Shown in pieces: positions 24,063-32,975 of a stretch of 64,000 nt of DNA. How positions within the stretch are numbered: the first letter of the stretch is position 1; each line of letters starts with the position of its first letter. The stretch is from a bacterium (GTDB lineage: Bacteria > Actinomycetota > Thermoleophilia > Solirubrobacterales > Solirubrobacteraceae): positions 120,253 through 184,252 of the forward strand of contig JAJPKQ010000041.1 in assembly GCA_021323635.1 (NCBI GenBank), given 5' to 3'. A program made the translations under genes and the position numbers. Under the pieces are notes generated by a model, which saw nothing but the letters and a program-made list of their open reading frames with translations, was not told where the DNA came from and made no database searches.

Positions 24063-25910
24063 ATGTTGCATCATCGTAGGATGATCGGCGTCCTGCTTGC
24101 GGGCGCGTGCGCTTTTATGGCGCCGCTCCTGACAGCGGGGAGCGCCTCGGCAGCGCCCGTCGAAGGCCCGGCGGGTGAAGCCTTCTACACCCCGCCCTCG
24201 CCGCTGCCTGAAGGTCCCCACGGGACGCTTGTCTGGTACCGGCCGATGACGGTCAACCTCAATGTCAGCATCCCCGCCGTGAAGGCCTGGCGCGTCCTCT
24301 ACAAGTCCACCGACCAGATGGAAGCGCCGGACGTAGTCACCGGCACGGTGATCGTGCCGAGCGAACCGTGGAAGGGCTCTGGCGAACGCCCCGTCGTCAC
24401 CTACGCCGAGGGCACGCAGGGACTCGGCCACCAGTGCGCGCCCTCGCTTCAGATCGAAGCCGGGACGGAGTACGACGGCGGCGCGATCATCGCCGCGCTG
24501 CATAAGGGCTACGCGGTGGTCGTGACCGACTACCAGGGCTACACCAACGGCTCCACCCCCTCTTACATCGCCGGCCGCGACGAGGGCTACGCCGTGCTCG
24601 ACATCGTCAAGGCAGCCCAGCAGCTGCCCGGAGCGGGCATCAGCGCCAGCGCCCCGGTGATCGTCTGGGGCTACTCGCAGGGCGGCCAGGCGGCCGGCTG
24701 GGCGGGCGAGCTGCTGAGCTCTTATGGCACGGAACTCAACGTCAAGGGCGTGGCTGTGGGCGGCGTGCCCGGCAACCTGCTCGACGTCGCCGAATTCAGC
24801 GAAGGCACCCCCGGATCGGCGCTTGCGCTCGACTCCTTCGTCGGGCTGCTTGCCGCATATGAAAGCTTCGTCAAGCCTGAATCGGTGCTGAAGTCGACGC
24901 TGACGCCAGAAGGGATCGAAGCGATCAACAAGCTCAAGAGCGAGTGCGTGCTGCAGTCGATCGCGGAATTCCATGATGTCCACTTCAGCCACTACGACCA
25001 GAAGGGCGAAACGCTCTCGGAACTGGCGAAGAGCAACTTCGCGATCGGCGACATCGTCGAACAGCAGACGCTCGGGACGACGGGCATACCGGTTCCCGTC
25101 TACCACTACCACGGCCTGCGCGACGAGTTCGTGCCGGTCAAGCAGGACATCGAACTCCATTACGCCTGGTGCAAGCTCGGGGTGCAGGATGACTTCCAGC
25201 TCTACCCAGGCGACCACCTGCTGACCGACCCGACCGCGATCTCCTACGTCATGAGCTGGATCCAGGAACGCCTTGAAGGCAAGCCGGCGCCAAGCACCTG
25301 CGGGCAGCACAGCGAATCCTCGCCGCTGCCGACCGACGCGCGGCTCAGCCCCGAGACGGGCGACCTCGTGATCCCGGTGCCCGAATGGCAGATCAGCGGC
25401 TCGGTGACCGACGCGAAGCTCAACATCGCGCTGAAGGTGCCCGCCGGGGCGACGCTCTCCTCCGAAGCGGACATCACCTCCGGCAAGCTGAGCGCAAGCA
25501 TCTTCATCCCGCCGATCGAAGAAACGGTCAAGCTCTTCGGGCTGATCCCGGTCACGATCGACGGCGAACTGAAGCAGGCGGGGGCGATCGAAGGCACGAC
25601 CAGCCTCAGCAACACGGGCGTGCTCACGCTCAACGCAGACGGTCACGCCAACCTCTACACCAAGTCGTTGACGGTCTTCGGCCTGCGGATCCCGCTTGAA
25701 TGCCACACCGAAAAGCCGATCGAACTGCCGCTGTCGGTGAGCGAGGCGGCAAACGCGCTTGAGAGCGGCAGCATCAGCCTCTCGGCGAAGGTCACGATCC
25801 CGCCCTTCACCGGCTGCGGCTTCTTCGGGCCGCTGACGAGCCTGATCCTCTCAGGACCGAACAACCCGATCGCGCTGAGCGCCTCGCCACCGCCACCGAT
25901 CAACTGGTAG
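24063..25910 (+). CDS. Secreted lipase (secretory lipase family) with C-terminal beta domain
   Basis: 615 residues, ATG preceded by GAGGAGGG. A signal peptide (GVLLAGACAFMAPLLTAGSASA) is followed by an alpha/beta-hydrolase of the fungal-LipA-like secretory lipase family: the nucleophile elbow GYSQGGQ (about 200-206, Ser203), the upstream VTDYQGYT and GLGHQC segments, and the C-terminal VYHYHGLRDEFVP and PGDHLL segments that carry the Asp and His of the triad. From about residue 420 a separate domain (EWQISGSVTDAKLNIAL ... LFGLIPVTID ... LFGLRIPLEC ... ILSGPNNPIAL) is homologous to the C-terminal domains at 18799 and 27868. It probably hydrolyses esters or triglycerides outside the cell. Glu is coded by GAA about three times as often as by GAG, unlike in cytoplasmic neighbours. 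Confidence 0.88.
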   Translation: MLHHRRMIGVLLAGACAFMAPLLTAGSASAAPVEGPAGEAFYTPPSPLPEGPHGTLVWYRPMTVNLNVSIPAVKAWRVLYKSTDQMEAPDVVTGTVIVPSEPWKGSGERPVVTYAEGTQGLGHQCAPSLQIEAGTEYDGGAIIAALHKGYAVVVTDYQGYTNGSTPSYIAGRDEGYAVLDIVKAAQQLPGAGISASAPVIVWGYSQGGQAAGWAGELLSSYGTELNVKGVAVGGVPGNLLDVAEFSEGTPGSALALDSFVGLLAAYESFVKPESVLKSTLTPEGIEAINKLKSECVLQSIAEFHDVHFSHYDQKGETLSELAKSNFAIGDIVEQQTLGTTGIPVPVYHYHGLRDEFVPVKQDIELHYAWCKLGVQDDFQLYPGDHLLTDPTAISYVMSWIQERLEGKPAPSTCGQHSESSPLPTDARLSPETGDLVIPVPEWQISGSVTDAKLNIALKVPAGATLSSEADITSGKLSASIFIPPIEETVKLFGLIPVTIDGELKQAGAIEGTTSLSNTGVLTLNADGHANLYTKSLTVFGLRIPLECHTEKPIELPLSVSEAANALESGSISLSAKVTIPPFTGCGFFGPLTSLILSGPNNPIALSASPPPPINW

Positions 25911-25934
25911 CGGCGACGCATCAGCGCCAATCCT

Positions 25935-25964
25935 CAGAGCGGCCGCCCACGGGCGGCCGCTCTG
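25935..25964. terminator. Bidirectional terminator
   Basis: A perfect 14-base stem (CAGAGCGGCCGCCC and its complement) with a two-base loop between the converging lipase and collagen-like genes; it can serve both. Confidence 0.75.
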
Positions 25965-26010
25965 CATATGATCACCTGCCGCGGGCGCTGCCGACGCCCG
26001 CCGCAGCGCC

Positions 26011-26808
26011 CTATTCGAGATCGACCGCGGTGATGCTCCCGCGCGCAGAGCAGGCGTAGTGGTATTCGCCGGCCAGCGGTTCGCTGAAGCTGACGCGCAG
26101 CGTGACGTCGAGGAAGAGCGCCTTGGCGCTCGTTGTGATCGATCCGCTCATGTGGTCGAGCACCGCTTCGGCATGTTCGCCGTAGTTGCTTTCCGCTTCG
26201 GCGATCAGGGTCCCGCCCGGCCGTGTGCCTTCTTCAGCAAGCGCTTCGTTTACGACCGGCGCCTCCTGCGCTTCGGCTGCGCCATGCGATTCGCCCGCCG
26301 CCAGCGAGCCGCCTGAGACCGTAGATCCGCTCGGGCCGTAGGCGAGCAGCTTCACGCGCCCCTTCTGACGCACCTTGCCCTCTTCGCAGAGCACCTTGAG
26401 CGCGATGGCGCTTTCGCCATTTTCATAGAGCGACTTCACGAGCGCCTGCGCGCCCGCGACTTCGGCGCTTGCTTGAAGCTCTGTGGCCAGAGCGCCGGTG
26501 GGGCCGGTCGCGCCGGTCGGGCCGGTGGCGCCGGTGGGCCCGGTCGCGCCCGTGGCGCCGGTCGGGCCATAGGCGCCGTTCTGACCAGGCGCGCCAGTGG
26601 GCCCGGTCGCGCCGGTCGGGCCGGTGGCGCCGCGACGGACGCTGCTGCGCAGGGCACGCAGCACGCGTGGGCTGATCTGGTGGATCGAGGTGATCAGGTA
26701 GCGCTGGGAGGCCCATGCCGCGCCGCCTGCGAGCGCGAGCGCAAGCGCCGCCGCAAGGCCTGCTCTGCGCCCCAGCGCCAGGCGCCGTTTGAGCGCAGGC
26801 CCGCTCAT
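26011..26808 (-). CDS. Collagen-like membrane-anchored protein, second of a pair
   Basis: 265 residues; ATG overlaps the stop of the upstream collagen-like gene. One N-terminal hydrophobic helix ([18 protein letters not shown]) is followed by [18 protein letters not shown], then about 16 Gly-X-Y triplets dominated by GPTGATG, then a C-terminal domain of about 140 residues ending [17 protein letters not shown]. The SIxQISPRxLRxLR motif just before the repeats is shared with the upstream gene and is known from many bacterial collagen-like proteins. Such repeats form triple helices, so a trimeric surface stalk is likely. Function unknown. Confidence 0.8.
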   Translation of the reverse strand: MSGPALKRRLALGRRAGLAAALALALAGGAAWASQRYLITSIHQISPRVLRALRSSVRRGATGPTGATGPTGAPGQNGAYGPTGATGATGPTGATGPTGATGPTGALATELQASAEVAGAQALVKSLYENGESAIALKVLCEEGKVRQKGRVKLLAYGPSGSTVSGGSLAAGESHGAAEAQEAPVVNEALAEEGTRPGGTLIAEAESNYGEHAEAVLDHMSGSITTSAKALFLDVTLRVSFSEPLAGEYHYACSARGSITAVDLE

Positions 26809-27665
26809 AGCGCCACCGGGTAGACCGCCCCGCTGGCGGCGCAGAGTTCCTTGCCCACTTCAAGCGTCGCCTCGAGGTGCACCACCTCGGTCGGGGTGTT
26901 GATCGTGCCCGAGACGTGCGCGATCTTCGCCGGTTCTTCGCTGCTGCGCAGCAGTTCCGCCGCCGCGCCCTTACTTTCATGCGGGCTCAGTTCGGCCTCC
27001 GTCACGATGGGGGTGAGCAGAGAGGGCGCAGCGCCGGAGGGCTTTGCCTCGATCTCCATCCTACTCATGACGTAGGAGCCCGTCGGCGCGGAGATCACCA
27101 GGAACAGCGCCGTGCCTCCGAGCGGCAGGCATCCCATGTGCCCGACAACCTGCCCGGGCAGCGCAAAGAGGAATTCTTCCGCAGCGGTGTTTGTGCTGAC
27201 CGAGAAGGCGCTTGCCAGCTCGACTTCGCGCGGCGGCCCGAGCGCTCCGACGCCGCCGCTGGCACCCGCCGCTCCCTGGCCGCCGCTTGCGCCGGCCGGC
27301 GAGGCCCCCACAGCGCCACGGACGCCGGTGGCGCCCGTGGGACCAGCCGGACCCGCTTGCGGGCGGCCTCCGCGCAGCCTGCGGCGCAGCTCCCGGAGCG
27401 CGCGCGGCGAGATCTGCCCGATTGAGCGCAGCAGCACGTCGCTTCTGCGCGCGCTGCGCCTGCGCGAGGATCGCCTGCCGTGGCGCCGGCGCCCGCGGGC
27501 GTCTCGCTGCAGGCGTGCGCTTGAGGCCACGCGCGCTCGCGCGCCGGCGTGCGCGTGCGCCTGGCCGCTTGCAGCCGATGGCCCCAGCGCAAGCGCCAAG
27601 CCGCTCGCGGCCAGCACGCCGCAGAGCATCGTGCATCGTGGGCGTAGCAGATGGTGAGCGCTCAC
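26805..27665 (-). CDS. Collagen-like membrane-anchored protein, first of a pair
   Basis: 286 residues from a GTG at 27665 preceded by GGGAGG; the frame is open to an ATG at 27746 without a ribosome-binding site. A signal/anchor segment ([23 protein letters not shown]), a very basic stretch ([21 protein letters not shown]), the [17 protein letters not shown] motif, a short imperfect Gly-X-Y region ([13 protein letters not shown]...) and a C-terminal domain of about 140 residues ending [12 protein letters not shown]. It is translationally coupled to the next collagen-like gene, so the two chains may assemble together. Confidence 0.75.
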   Translation of the reverse strand: MSAHHLLRPRCTMLCGVLAASGLALALGPSAASGQAHAHAGARARVASSARLQRDARGRRRHGRRSSRRRSARRSDVLLRSIGQISPRALRELRRRLRGGRPQAGPAGPTGATGVRGAVGASPAGASGGQGAAGASGGVGALGPPREVELASAFSVSTNTAAEEFLFALPGQVVGHMGCLPLGGTALFLVISAPTGSYVMSRMEIEAKPSGAAPSLLTPIVTEAELSPHESKGAAAELLRSSEEPAKIAHVSGTINTPTEVVHLEATLEVGKELCAASGAVYPVAL

Positions 27666-27806
27666 AGGTCCTCCCGCGCCGGTCAGCCGGCGCCGCTTCA
27701 GTCCTCCGTCCGGATGACTCCGGTGGCGCGGCAAGCGCCGCGCCACTGCTCACTGTAGCAGCGCGGCGGGGCCCTGCCGCCAGCGAGCCGATGGGTGAGA
27801 AGACGA

Positions 27807-27841
27807 CGGAGCCCGCCGCGGCGATGCCGCGACGGGCTCCG
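27807..27841 (-). terminator. Terminator of the 27868-29238 gene
   Basis: CGGAGCCCG and CGGGCTCCG enclose an inner GC-rich stem, about 27 bases past the stop. Confidence 0.65.
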
Positions 27842-27867
27842 ATCCTACTTTCCTTCGCTGCGCTCGC

Positions 27868-29238
27868 CTATGACTTGGGCGGGGCGATCGTGAAGGTGAA
27901 CGGGTTTTCCGGACCGGACATCAGGATCGTGAAGAGCGATCCGAAGATGCCGCCGAAGATACCGCCGCACTGCACGTGCGGAAGGTTGGCCTTGCCGCTG
28001 AAGGTCGCGCCGGTCAGCAGGGCCGAGGCGGGCGCGGTGGTTTCAAGCGGGAAGGTGACCGGTTCAGCGGTCTTGCACGACATCGAGAGGTTGAGCCCGA
28101 AGAGGCTCACGCTCGTGATTTCAATGTTGTCACGCGCGGTTCCCTTGAAGTGCAGTTCGCCGTTTGCTTCCTTGCTGATGTGGGCATGCACCGGTTCACT
28201 CTCGACGAACTTCAGACCGAGGTTGGTGCTCAGGAAGCCGAGGATCTTGACCGACCCGCTGAAGGGCGGACAGGACGTGTTGCCTTCCAGTTCGCCGGGG
28301 ATCGTAGCCTGCCCGTTGAAGGTGCAGCCTTCGGGCAGGTTGATCGACTGGCCGAGCTTCTTGACGGTCATCGACCCGCTCAGCGACCAGTTGGTGAACT
28401 TGGCCTTGAACACTTCTTCCGAGCTCGTTGTCGTCGTCGTGGTAGTCGAGCTTGACGAGCTGCTCGTCGTGGTCGTCGTCGTGGTCGTCGTCGTGGTCGT
28501 CGAGCTGCTGCTGCTGCTGCTCGTCGTTTCGATCGGGATTTCACCGAGCACCACGCCCGCAGGCGCCGTGCAGGCCACCTTCGATTCGCTGACCACTTCT
28601 TCGCCGGCTTCGTTGTAGCCGACCGTCGAGGACTCGATGCCTTCGCCGGTCGCTTCGTAGCCGGAGCCAGAGGCGGCCTTGCGGAAGCCCGCCGCGGTCG
28701 AGACCGTCAGCGCGGCGTTGCCCGAGGACCCTGCGACGTACGGCGCGAAGGAGAACGTCGAGCCGGTCGGCGCGGTGAAGGAGAGCGCTTCCTTCTTCAC
28801 CGGGGTCTTGTAGGGCAGCCCGTTGACCCATTCGGTTTCGTGCAGGCCCTTGGCCGCGTTGAAGGTCGTCGGCGTGGAGTTGGACGCCACCACGTCGAAC
28901 GCCCTCACGTACCCGCGCGCTTCGGTGGCGCCCAGGCCCGAGAGCACTTCGCCCCATTCCTTCGGGGTGGTGATCGTCGAGGTCGCGTTGTGCAGCGTGT
29001 ATTCCTCGCCGGGCGTCAGCGACGCCGGGCCGGTCGCCCGCGCGACAACCGTGACCTTGCCGAGCCTGTTGAGCAGGCCCGGGGCCAGGACACATTCGAT
29101 TTCAAATGTCTTGACGTATTCCTTTTCGGCCGTCTGTGCGCCGCCGGGCGCGGCAACGACCATCGTCGCCGCCATCGCGGCAAGCGTCCCGAAGGCCACG
29201 GTCCAGCCGATCGGCCTAAATCGCAAACGTCTGAGCAT
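27868..29238 (-). CDS. Secreted DUF6801-like protein with Ser/Thr linker
   Basis: 456 residues; ATG preceded by GGAGGAGATTC. Signal peptide, then an N-terminal domain starting EKEYVKTFEIECVLAPGLLNRLG and containing PKEWGEVLSGLGATEARG, a linker of about 38 almost pure Ser/Thr residues, and a C-terminal domain (NWSLSGSMTVKKLGQSINL ... LFGLNLSMSC ... QCGGIFGGIFGSLFTILMSGPENPFTFTI) homologous to the lipase and 18799 tails. The Ser/Thr tract is encoded by a triplet microsatellite at about 28431-28532 and could be O-glycosylated. Probably a wall- or surface-associated protein of unknown function. Confidence 0.78.
   Translation of the reverse strand: MLRRLRFRPIGWTVAFGTLAAMAATMVVAAPGGAQTAEKEYVKTFEIECVLAPGLLNRLGKVTVVARATGPASLTPGEEYTLHNATSTITTPKEWGEVLSGLGATEARGYVRAFDVVASNSTPTTFNAAKGLHETEWVNGLPYKTPVKKEALSFTAPTGSTFSFAPYVAGSSGNAALTVSTAAGFRKAASGSGYEATGEGIESSTVGYNEAGEEVVSESKVACTAPAGVVLGEIPIETTSSSSSSSTTTTTTTTTTTTSSSSSSTTTTTTTSSEEVFKAKFTNWSLSGSMTVKKLGQSINLPEGCTFNGQATIPGELEGNTSCPPFSGSVKILGFLSTNLGLKFVESEPVHAHISKEANGELHFKGTARDNIEITSVSLFGLNLSMSCKTAEPVTFPLETTAPASALLTGATFSGKANLPHVQCGGIFGGIFGSLFTILMSGPENPFTFTIAPPKS
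28431..28532 (-). repeat. Triplet microsatellite encoding the Ser/Thr linker
   Basis: Tandem three-base units, mainly variants of GTC/GTG/GCT on the + strand, encode alternating runs of Thr and Ser. Because the unit is three bases, slippage changes linker length without frameshifting. Confidence 0.8.
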
Positions 29239-29330
29239 GAATCTCCTCCGTTCTAGTTTTGACGTTGATAAGCGGCGCCCGACTCTCCTCCGACGCCGTA
29301 ATACAGCTATCCCTACCGCTGCTTGAGGCC

Positions 29331-29359
29331 ATTATGCCAGCTGGCCGCGAGCTTGTCAA
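29331..29359 (-). promoter_or_regulatory. Sigma-70-type promoter of the 27868-29238 gene
   Basis: Minus strand TTGACA (29359-29354), 17-bp spacer, CATAAT (29336-29331); leader of about 85 bases. Confidence 0.65.
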
Positions 29360-29409
29360 GGCCCGCTTGCGACCTCTTCAGATCGCCCCCGCGCGGGCTG
29401 CAGCGGCGC

Positions 29410-31974
29410 TCAGCGGACGGTCAGCAGTTCCTGGCCTTCAAAGCCAAGCACACGCAGCGAGCCGCTGAGGTAGGCGAGCGTCGCGGGCGAGCCCGGCTCG
29501 TGCAGGGTGCCGGAGGTGGCGCCTTCAAGTTCAAGCGTCGAGGGCGAGAGCCCGTTGGCGACGCCGTCGACGACCTTTGCTTCGAGGCTTCCCACCAGCG
29601 GCAGTTCAAGCCCGAGCGTCGGATCGACCACGTCGATCGCCAGGCACCCTGCCGGCGGCGGTTCTGCGCTGCAGCTACCTTCTCCCGCCGGCTGCCCGAT
29701 GCGCGCGTAGGGCACGCCGACCTTGTAGAGCAGCGCCCCTTCCCAGGGCAGCGAGAGCGCGCCGCGGGCAACGGAGGTGATCACCTTGCGTTCTTCGCGT
29801 TCGGAGCAGGTGGCAAGCGGTTCGCTCGCGTTCACGCAGACCTGCGCCTCGACGCTGTGTGTAAGCAGTGGCGCTTCCGCGCTCACCCACGCCGCGCTGC
29901 TCTTGCCGGCGTGACCGTGCTTGAGCTGGCATTCGGCGCTTGGCGCTTCGCCGGATTGGGCGGGAAGGCGCCCGGAGGCAAAGATCGAGAGCACCTGCCC
30001 GCGCCCGGCCTTCGGTTCGCCTTCGTTCCAGGCCGAGCCGTAGGCGAGCGTGATGCATTCAAGCGAGATTTCAAGCGTCGGCGCTTCCAGCTTGAGCTCG
30101 CCATAGGCGGTCAGCGACAGCCGTTCGTCGGCAGCGTTCGTGCCGTTCGCCACTTCAACTGAGCGGTTGTTGCGGAAGATCGACGGCGGGCGATAGGCGA
30201 ACTGGCTGGCGCTGCTTGCGGCGCTGGTTCCCGCGGGCGTGCTCACGCTCACGCTCACCGTCCCGCCGCCGGCGGGGCTGGAAGCCTGGATCTCGCTGTC
30301 GGAGATGACGGTGAAGGAGCTCGCCGCCCGTTCGCCGAAGCGCACCGCGTCGGCGCCGGTGAAGCCCGTCCCGGTGATCGTCACGGTGGTGCCGCCCGAG
30401 GCCGGTCCGCTTGCGGGGCTGAGCGCGCTCACCGACGGCAGCGGCGCCGCGGGCACGCCGTTCGGCGCGCCGTTGCCGCTTGGGCCGTCGTAGCCGGTCG
30501 CCGCGTGGCAGAGGTATTCGTCTTCGGTCGGCGGCGTGCAGGTGCCGTTGGAGCCGGTCGTGACGTCGTAGAGCAGCGAGGGGTCGCGGTAGAAGAGCGC
30601 CGGATAGAGCGAGCGCGAGAAGGCGCTTGCGTGCGCGGCGATGCCGGCGAAGAGCGGCGCGGAGGCGCTGGTGCCGCAGAAGTTTTCAAAGCCGCCATAT
30701 GCGCTCGAGTAGATCGAGACCGGCGTGGCGCACGCGGCGACCGCCGCGATGTCGTTGTCGGTGCGCTTGGCGCAGCCCTTGTCGCTCTGCCAGGAGGGCT
30801 TTGGCTCATACTCCGAGCAGCCCGAGCCGGTGCCGACTTCGCGGCTTGCTTCGTTCCAGACTTCTTCGACGTAGCCGCGCGCGTTGCTTGCCTTGTGCAG
30901 GCTCGTGCCACCGACCGCCACGACGCCGGGCGCGGTTGCGGGGAAATTCGGCGCGGCAAGGCCGACGTAGTGGTCGTTGTAGCCGGAGTCGCCCGCGGAG
31001 GCGACGAAGAGGACGCCTTCGTGGCTGTAGTCGGGCGCGTATTCGGCGCAGCCGTCGCTCTTGCACCAGCCTTCGTAGTCTTCGGGGTAGCCGTAGCTGT
31101 TGGAGACGATGGTTGCGCCCAGGCGCACCGCACTCTGCGCGGCGGCGGCAAGGCTTGCCGGTTCTTCGCTTGACCCCTCGACCAGCAGGATGTGGCATTC
31201 CGGGCAGGCGGCGGAGACCATGTCCAGGTCAAGCGCGCTCTCGCCGATCCAGCCGCGAGATTCTTCGCTGGGGTAAGGGCCTTCCTTGCCTTCCTGGTTG
31301 ACGCGCCGAAAGCAGCCGTTGGCCTTCGTGCAGGGCGCAAGACCATAGTGTTCGCGGTACTTGGCAAGGTCCGCTTCGGCGCCCGCGTAGCCGTAGGCGT
31401 CGATCACAGCGACCGTCACAGAGGAGCCGCCGCCGGCCGGGATCGAGTAGGCGGCGCGCAGGTCGGCGGGGTCATAGCCGCCCTTTTCGCCCGAGCCTTC
31501 AAGCAGCGGGCCTCCGTCGGGCAGCGCGAAGCCCCCGGCGCGCCTCACCGGCTGGGGGTCTGCGATCGCTTCGCAGGCCCCGCGCGGGCAGACCCAGTAG
31601 GGCTTGGTTGTTGAGGGTGTCGTCGAGACGGCGCCGGGCGAGCGCCGGCGGTGCAGCTTGGGCGGCGGGCCGGAGATGAGTGGGCGCGGCGGGACCTGCG
31701 AGCCCGGGCGCCGCGCTGTCGAGGGCCGCGATGGGCCCCTTCTCGCGACCGCGCTGCGCTGCAGGGCCACGCTGCCTCCGGCGCCGGGCGGCCGCGACGA
31801 GGCGATCTGCAGGCGCTGAGCGCTCTGCAGGGGGCTACCAGCTCGGCTGGCGCTGACACCGCGGCCGCCGCTCAGCGCCGCGGCGCCGATCGCGCCGCCG
31901 AGCGCCAGCGCGCTGGCGAGAGCGATCGCTGCGAGCCATCCACTCCGTCTGCCTCGTGCTCCTCCGTGATCCAT
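29410..31974 (-). CDS. Sedolisin (S53) protease with TIG domain and NGxANGLSPST C-terminal domain
   Basis: 854 residues. A signal/anchor helix (IALASALALGGAIGAAAL) and a Pro/Arg-rich linker lead into a sedolisin catalytic domain of about 330 residues: E245 and D249 (ESALD), the oxyanion Asp D329 (SAGDSG) and the nucleophile S436 in CGTSASAP. The calcium-site region near DEYLCHAATGYDGPSGNG is recognisable. An IPT/TIG domain (about 509-595) and a C-terminal domain of about 255 residues follow. The latter (RNNRSVEV ... DGVANGLSPST ... LGFEGQELLTVR) is homologous to the whole mature proteins at 32976 and 39269. Sedolisins are secreted acid peptidases. No typical 150-200-residue activation propeptide is visible. 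Confidence 0.88.
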   Translation of the reverse strand: MDHGGARGRRSGWLAAIALASALALGGAIGAAALSGGRGVSASRAGSPLQSAQRLQIASSRPPGAGGSVALQRSAVARRGPSRPSTARRPGSQVPPRPLISGPPPKLHRRRSPGAVSTTPSTTKPYWVCPRGACEAIADPQPVRRAGGFALPDGGPLLEGSGEKGGYDPADLRAAYSIPAGGGSSVTVAVIDAYGYAGAEADLAKYREHYGLAPCTKANGCFRRVNQEGKEGPYPSEESRGWIGESALDLDMVSAACPECHILLVEGSSEEPASLAAAAQSAVRLGATIVSNSYGYPEDYEGWCKSDGCAEYAPDYSHEGVLFVASAGDSGYNDHYVGLAAPNFPATAPGVVAVGGTSLHKASNARGYVEEVWNEASREVGTGSGCSEYEPKPSWQSDKGCAKRTDNDIAAVAACATPVSIYSSAYGGFENFCGTSASAPLFAGIAAHASAFSRSLYPALFYRDPSLLYDVTTGSNGTCTPPTEDEYLCHAATGYDGPSGNGAPNGVPAAPLPSVSALSPASGPASGGTTVTITGTGFTGADAVRFGERAASSFTVISDSEIQASSPAGGGTVSVSVSTPAGTSAASSASQFAYRPPSIFRNNRSVEVANGTNAADERLSLTAYGELKLEAPTLEISLECITLAYGSAWNEGEPKAGRGQVLSIFASGRLPAQSGEAPSAECQLKHGHAGKSSAAWVSAEAPLLTHSVEAQVCVNASEPLATCSEREERKVITSVARGALSLPWEGALLYKVGVPYARIGQPAGEGSCSAEPPPAGCLAIDVVDPTLGLELPLVGSLEAKVVDGVANGLSPSTLELEGATSGTLHEPGSPATLAYLSGSLRVLGFEGQELLTVR

Positions 31975-32041
31975 CCTTGTCTGCGCAGAGATTGAGGCGA
32001 CACCCCTGCCGACCCTGTGCCTGCGCTCCTCCTGTCAGAGC

Positions 32042-32071
32042 AGGATACACGATCGCAGTGCGTGCCGCCAA
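32042..32071 (-). promoter_or_regulatory. Putative promoter of the sedolisin gene
   Basis: Minus strand TTGGCG (32071-32066), 18-bp spacer, TATCCT (32047-32042) preceded by TG; leader of about 65 bases. Confidence 0.5.
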
Positions 32072-32128
32072 GGCGCGCGCAACGCGACCTCCACGCCCCC
32101 GCTTCAGCGCTCTGCGGCGCCCGGCGGC

Positions 32129-32848
32129 TCAGCCGCCGGGGGTGTTGATCACAGCGTGCGAGTTGGGGAAGCCGTGAGTGAAGAGGACCACCGAGCCCCA
32201 CGCGGTGCCCGGCTCTTCAAGGTAGGGCTTGAGCGATTCGGGGTCAAAGCCCGGCTTGAGATGGAGCTTCTGCGGCAGCGCGTAGACCGCGAAGGTGATC
32301 AGCCCGCCCGAGCGCGGGGAGGCGTGGGCTGGGATTTCCGGTGGGCAGACGTCGTACTTGAGCGTGCCGAAGGAGTTGCGCCCGAGCACGGCACCCTTGG
32401 GGATCGTTTCAGCTTCGAGATAGTTCATCGTCGGCGGCAGCCCGGCCATCGCGAAGTTCGTGACGCGCTGCTGGCCGTGGATGAGCGTCCTGACCAGGAT
32501 CAGCTGTTCGGCGCCGGTGGTGCCGTTGAGCGGCTTCCAGGAGATCTCCGGCTGGCGGTTGCGCCCCCGGCAGGTGTTGACGGGGTTGATCGCGCCGTTC
32601 TTCTGCTCGGCGCCGGTGACGATCGCGATCGTCGGTCCGTGCGGCTGCTGGCTGCCCTGCCCGCCGACGGTTGAGGCGGGGAAGCGTGCGCTGGCGCTGC
32701 TGCTCGTGCGCACCTGCGCTGCCGTCTTGGCCGCCTTGCTTGCGCCACCGCAGGCGGCGATGGCAAGTGCGCTGAGCGCGCCCAGCAGCGCGAGCCCGGC
32801 ACGGCAACCGCAGTTGCGGCTTGGCGATGCAGCTCCTCTCGATCCCAC
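32129..32848 (-). CDS. PEBP (YbhB/YbcL)-family lipoprotein
   Basis: 239 residues from a GTG at 32848; the frame is open further upstream, so the start is uncertain. A lipobox (LSALAIAACGG) predicts a lipid-anchored protein. The mature part shows the phosphatidylethanolamine-binding-protein pattern: CRGRNRQPEISW, a central region GRNSFGTLKYDVCPPEIPAH and FAVYALPQKLHLKPGFD. Family members bind anionic ligands; bacterial YbhB-like proteins have no settled role. It lies between two genes of the NGxANGLSPST family, all on the minus strand. Confidence 0.72.
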   Translation of the reverse strand: MGSRGAASPSRNCGCRAGLALLGALSALAIAACGGASKAAKTAAQVRTSSSASARFPASTVGGQGSQQPHGPTIAIVTGAEQKNGAINPVNTCRGRNRQPEISWKPLNGTTGAEQLILVRTLIHGQQRVTNFAMAGLPPTMNYLEAETIPKGAVLGRNSFGTLKYDVCPPEIPAHASPRSGGLITFAVYALPQKLHLKPGFDPESLKPYLEEPGTAWGSVVLFTHGFPNSHAVINTPGG

Positions 32849-32901
32849 TTCGCGCCGTATGGTAGCACCCGCTGAGGTGTGCGGTGCGCGCGCGCCTGCC
32901 C

Positions 32902-32960
32902 GGCCGCGGCGGTTGCGATCGCGCCGACGTCCGGCCGGGCCGCGCATAACCGCCGCGGCC
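32902..32960 (-). terminator. Terminator-like long hairpin after the 32976 gene
   Basis: GGCCGCGGCGGTT (32902-32914) pairs perfectly with 32948-32960; the 33-base loop itself contains GC-rich inverted repeats. Confidence 0.55.
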
Positions 32961-32975
32961 CGGGCCTGGGCGCTG

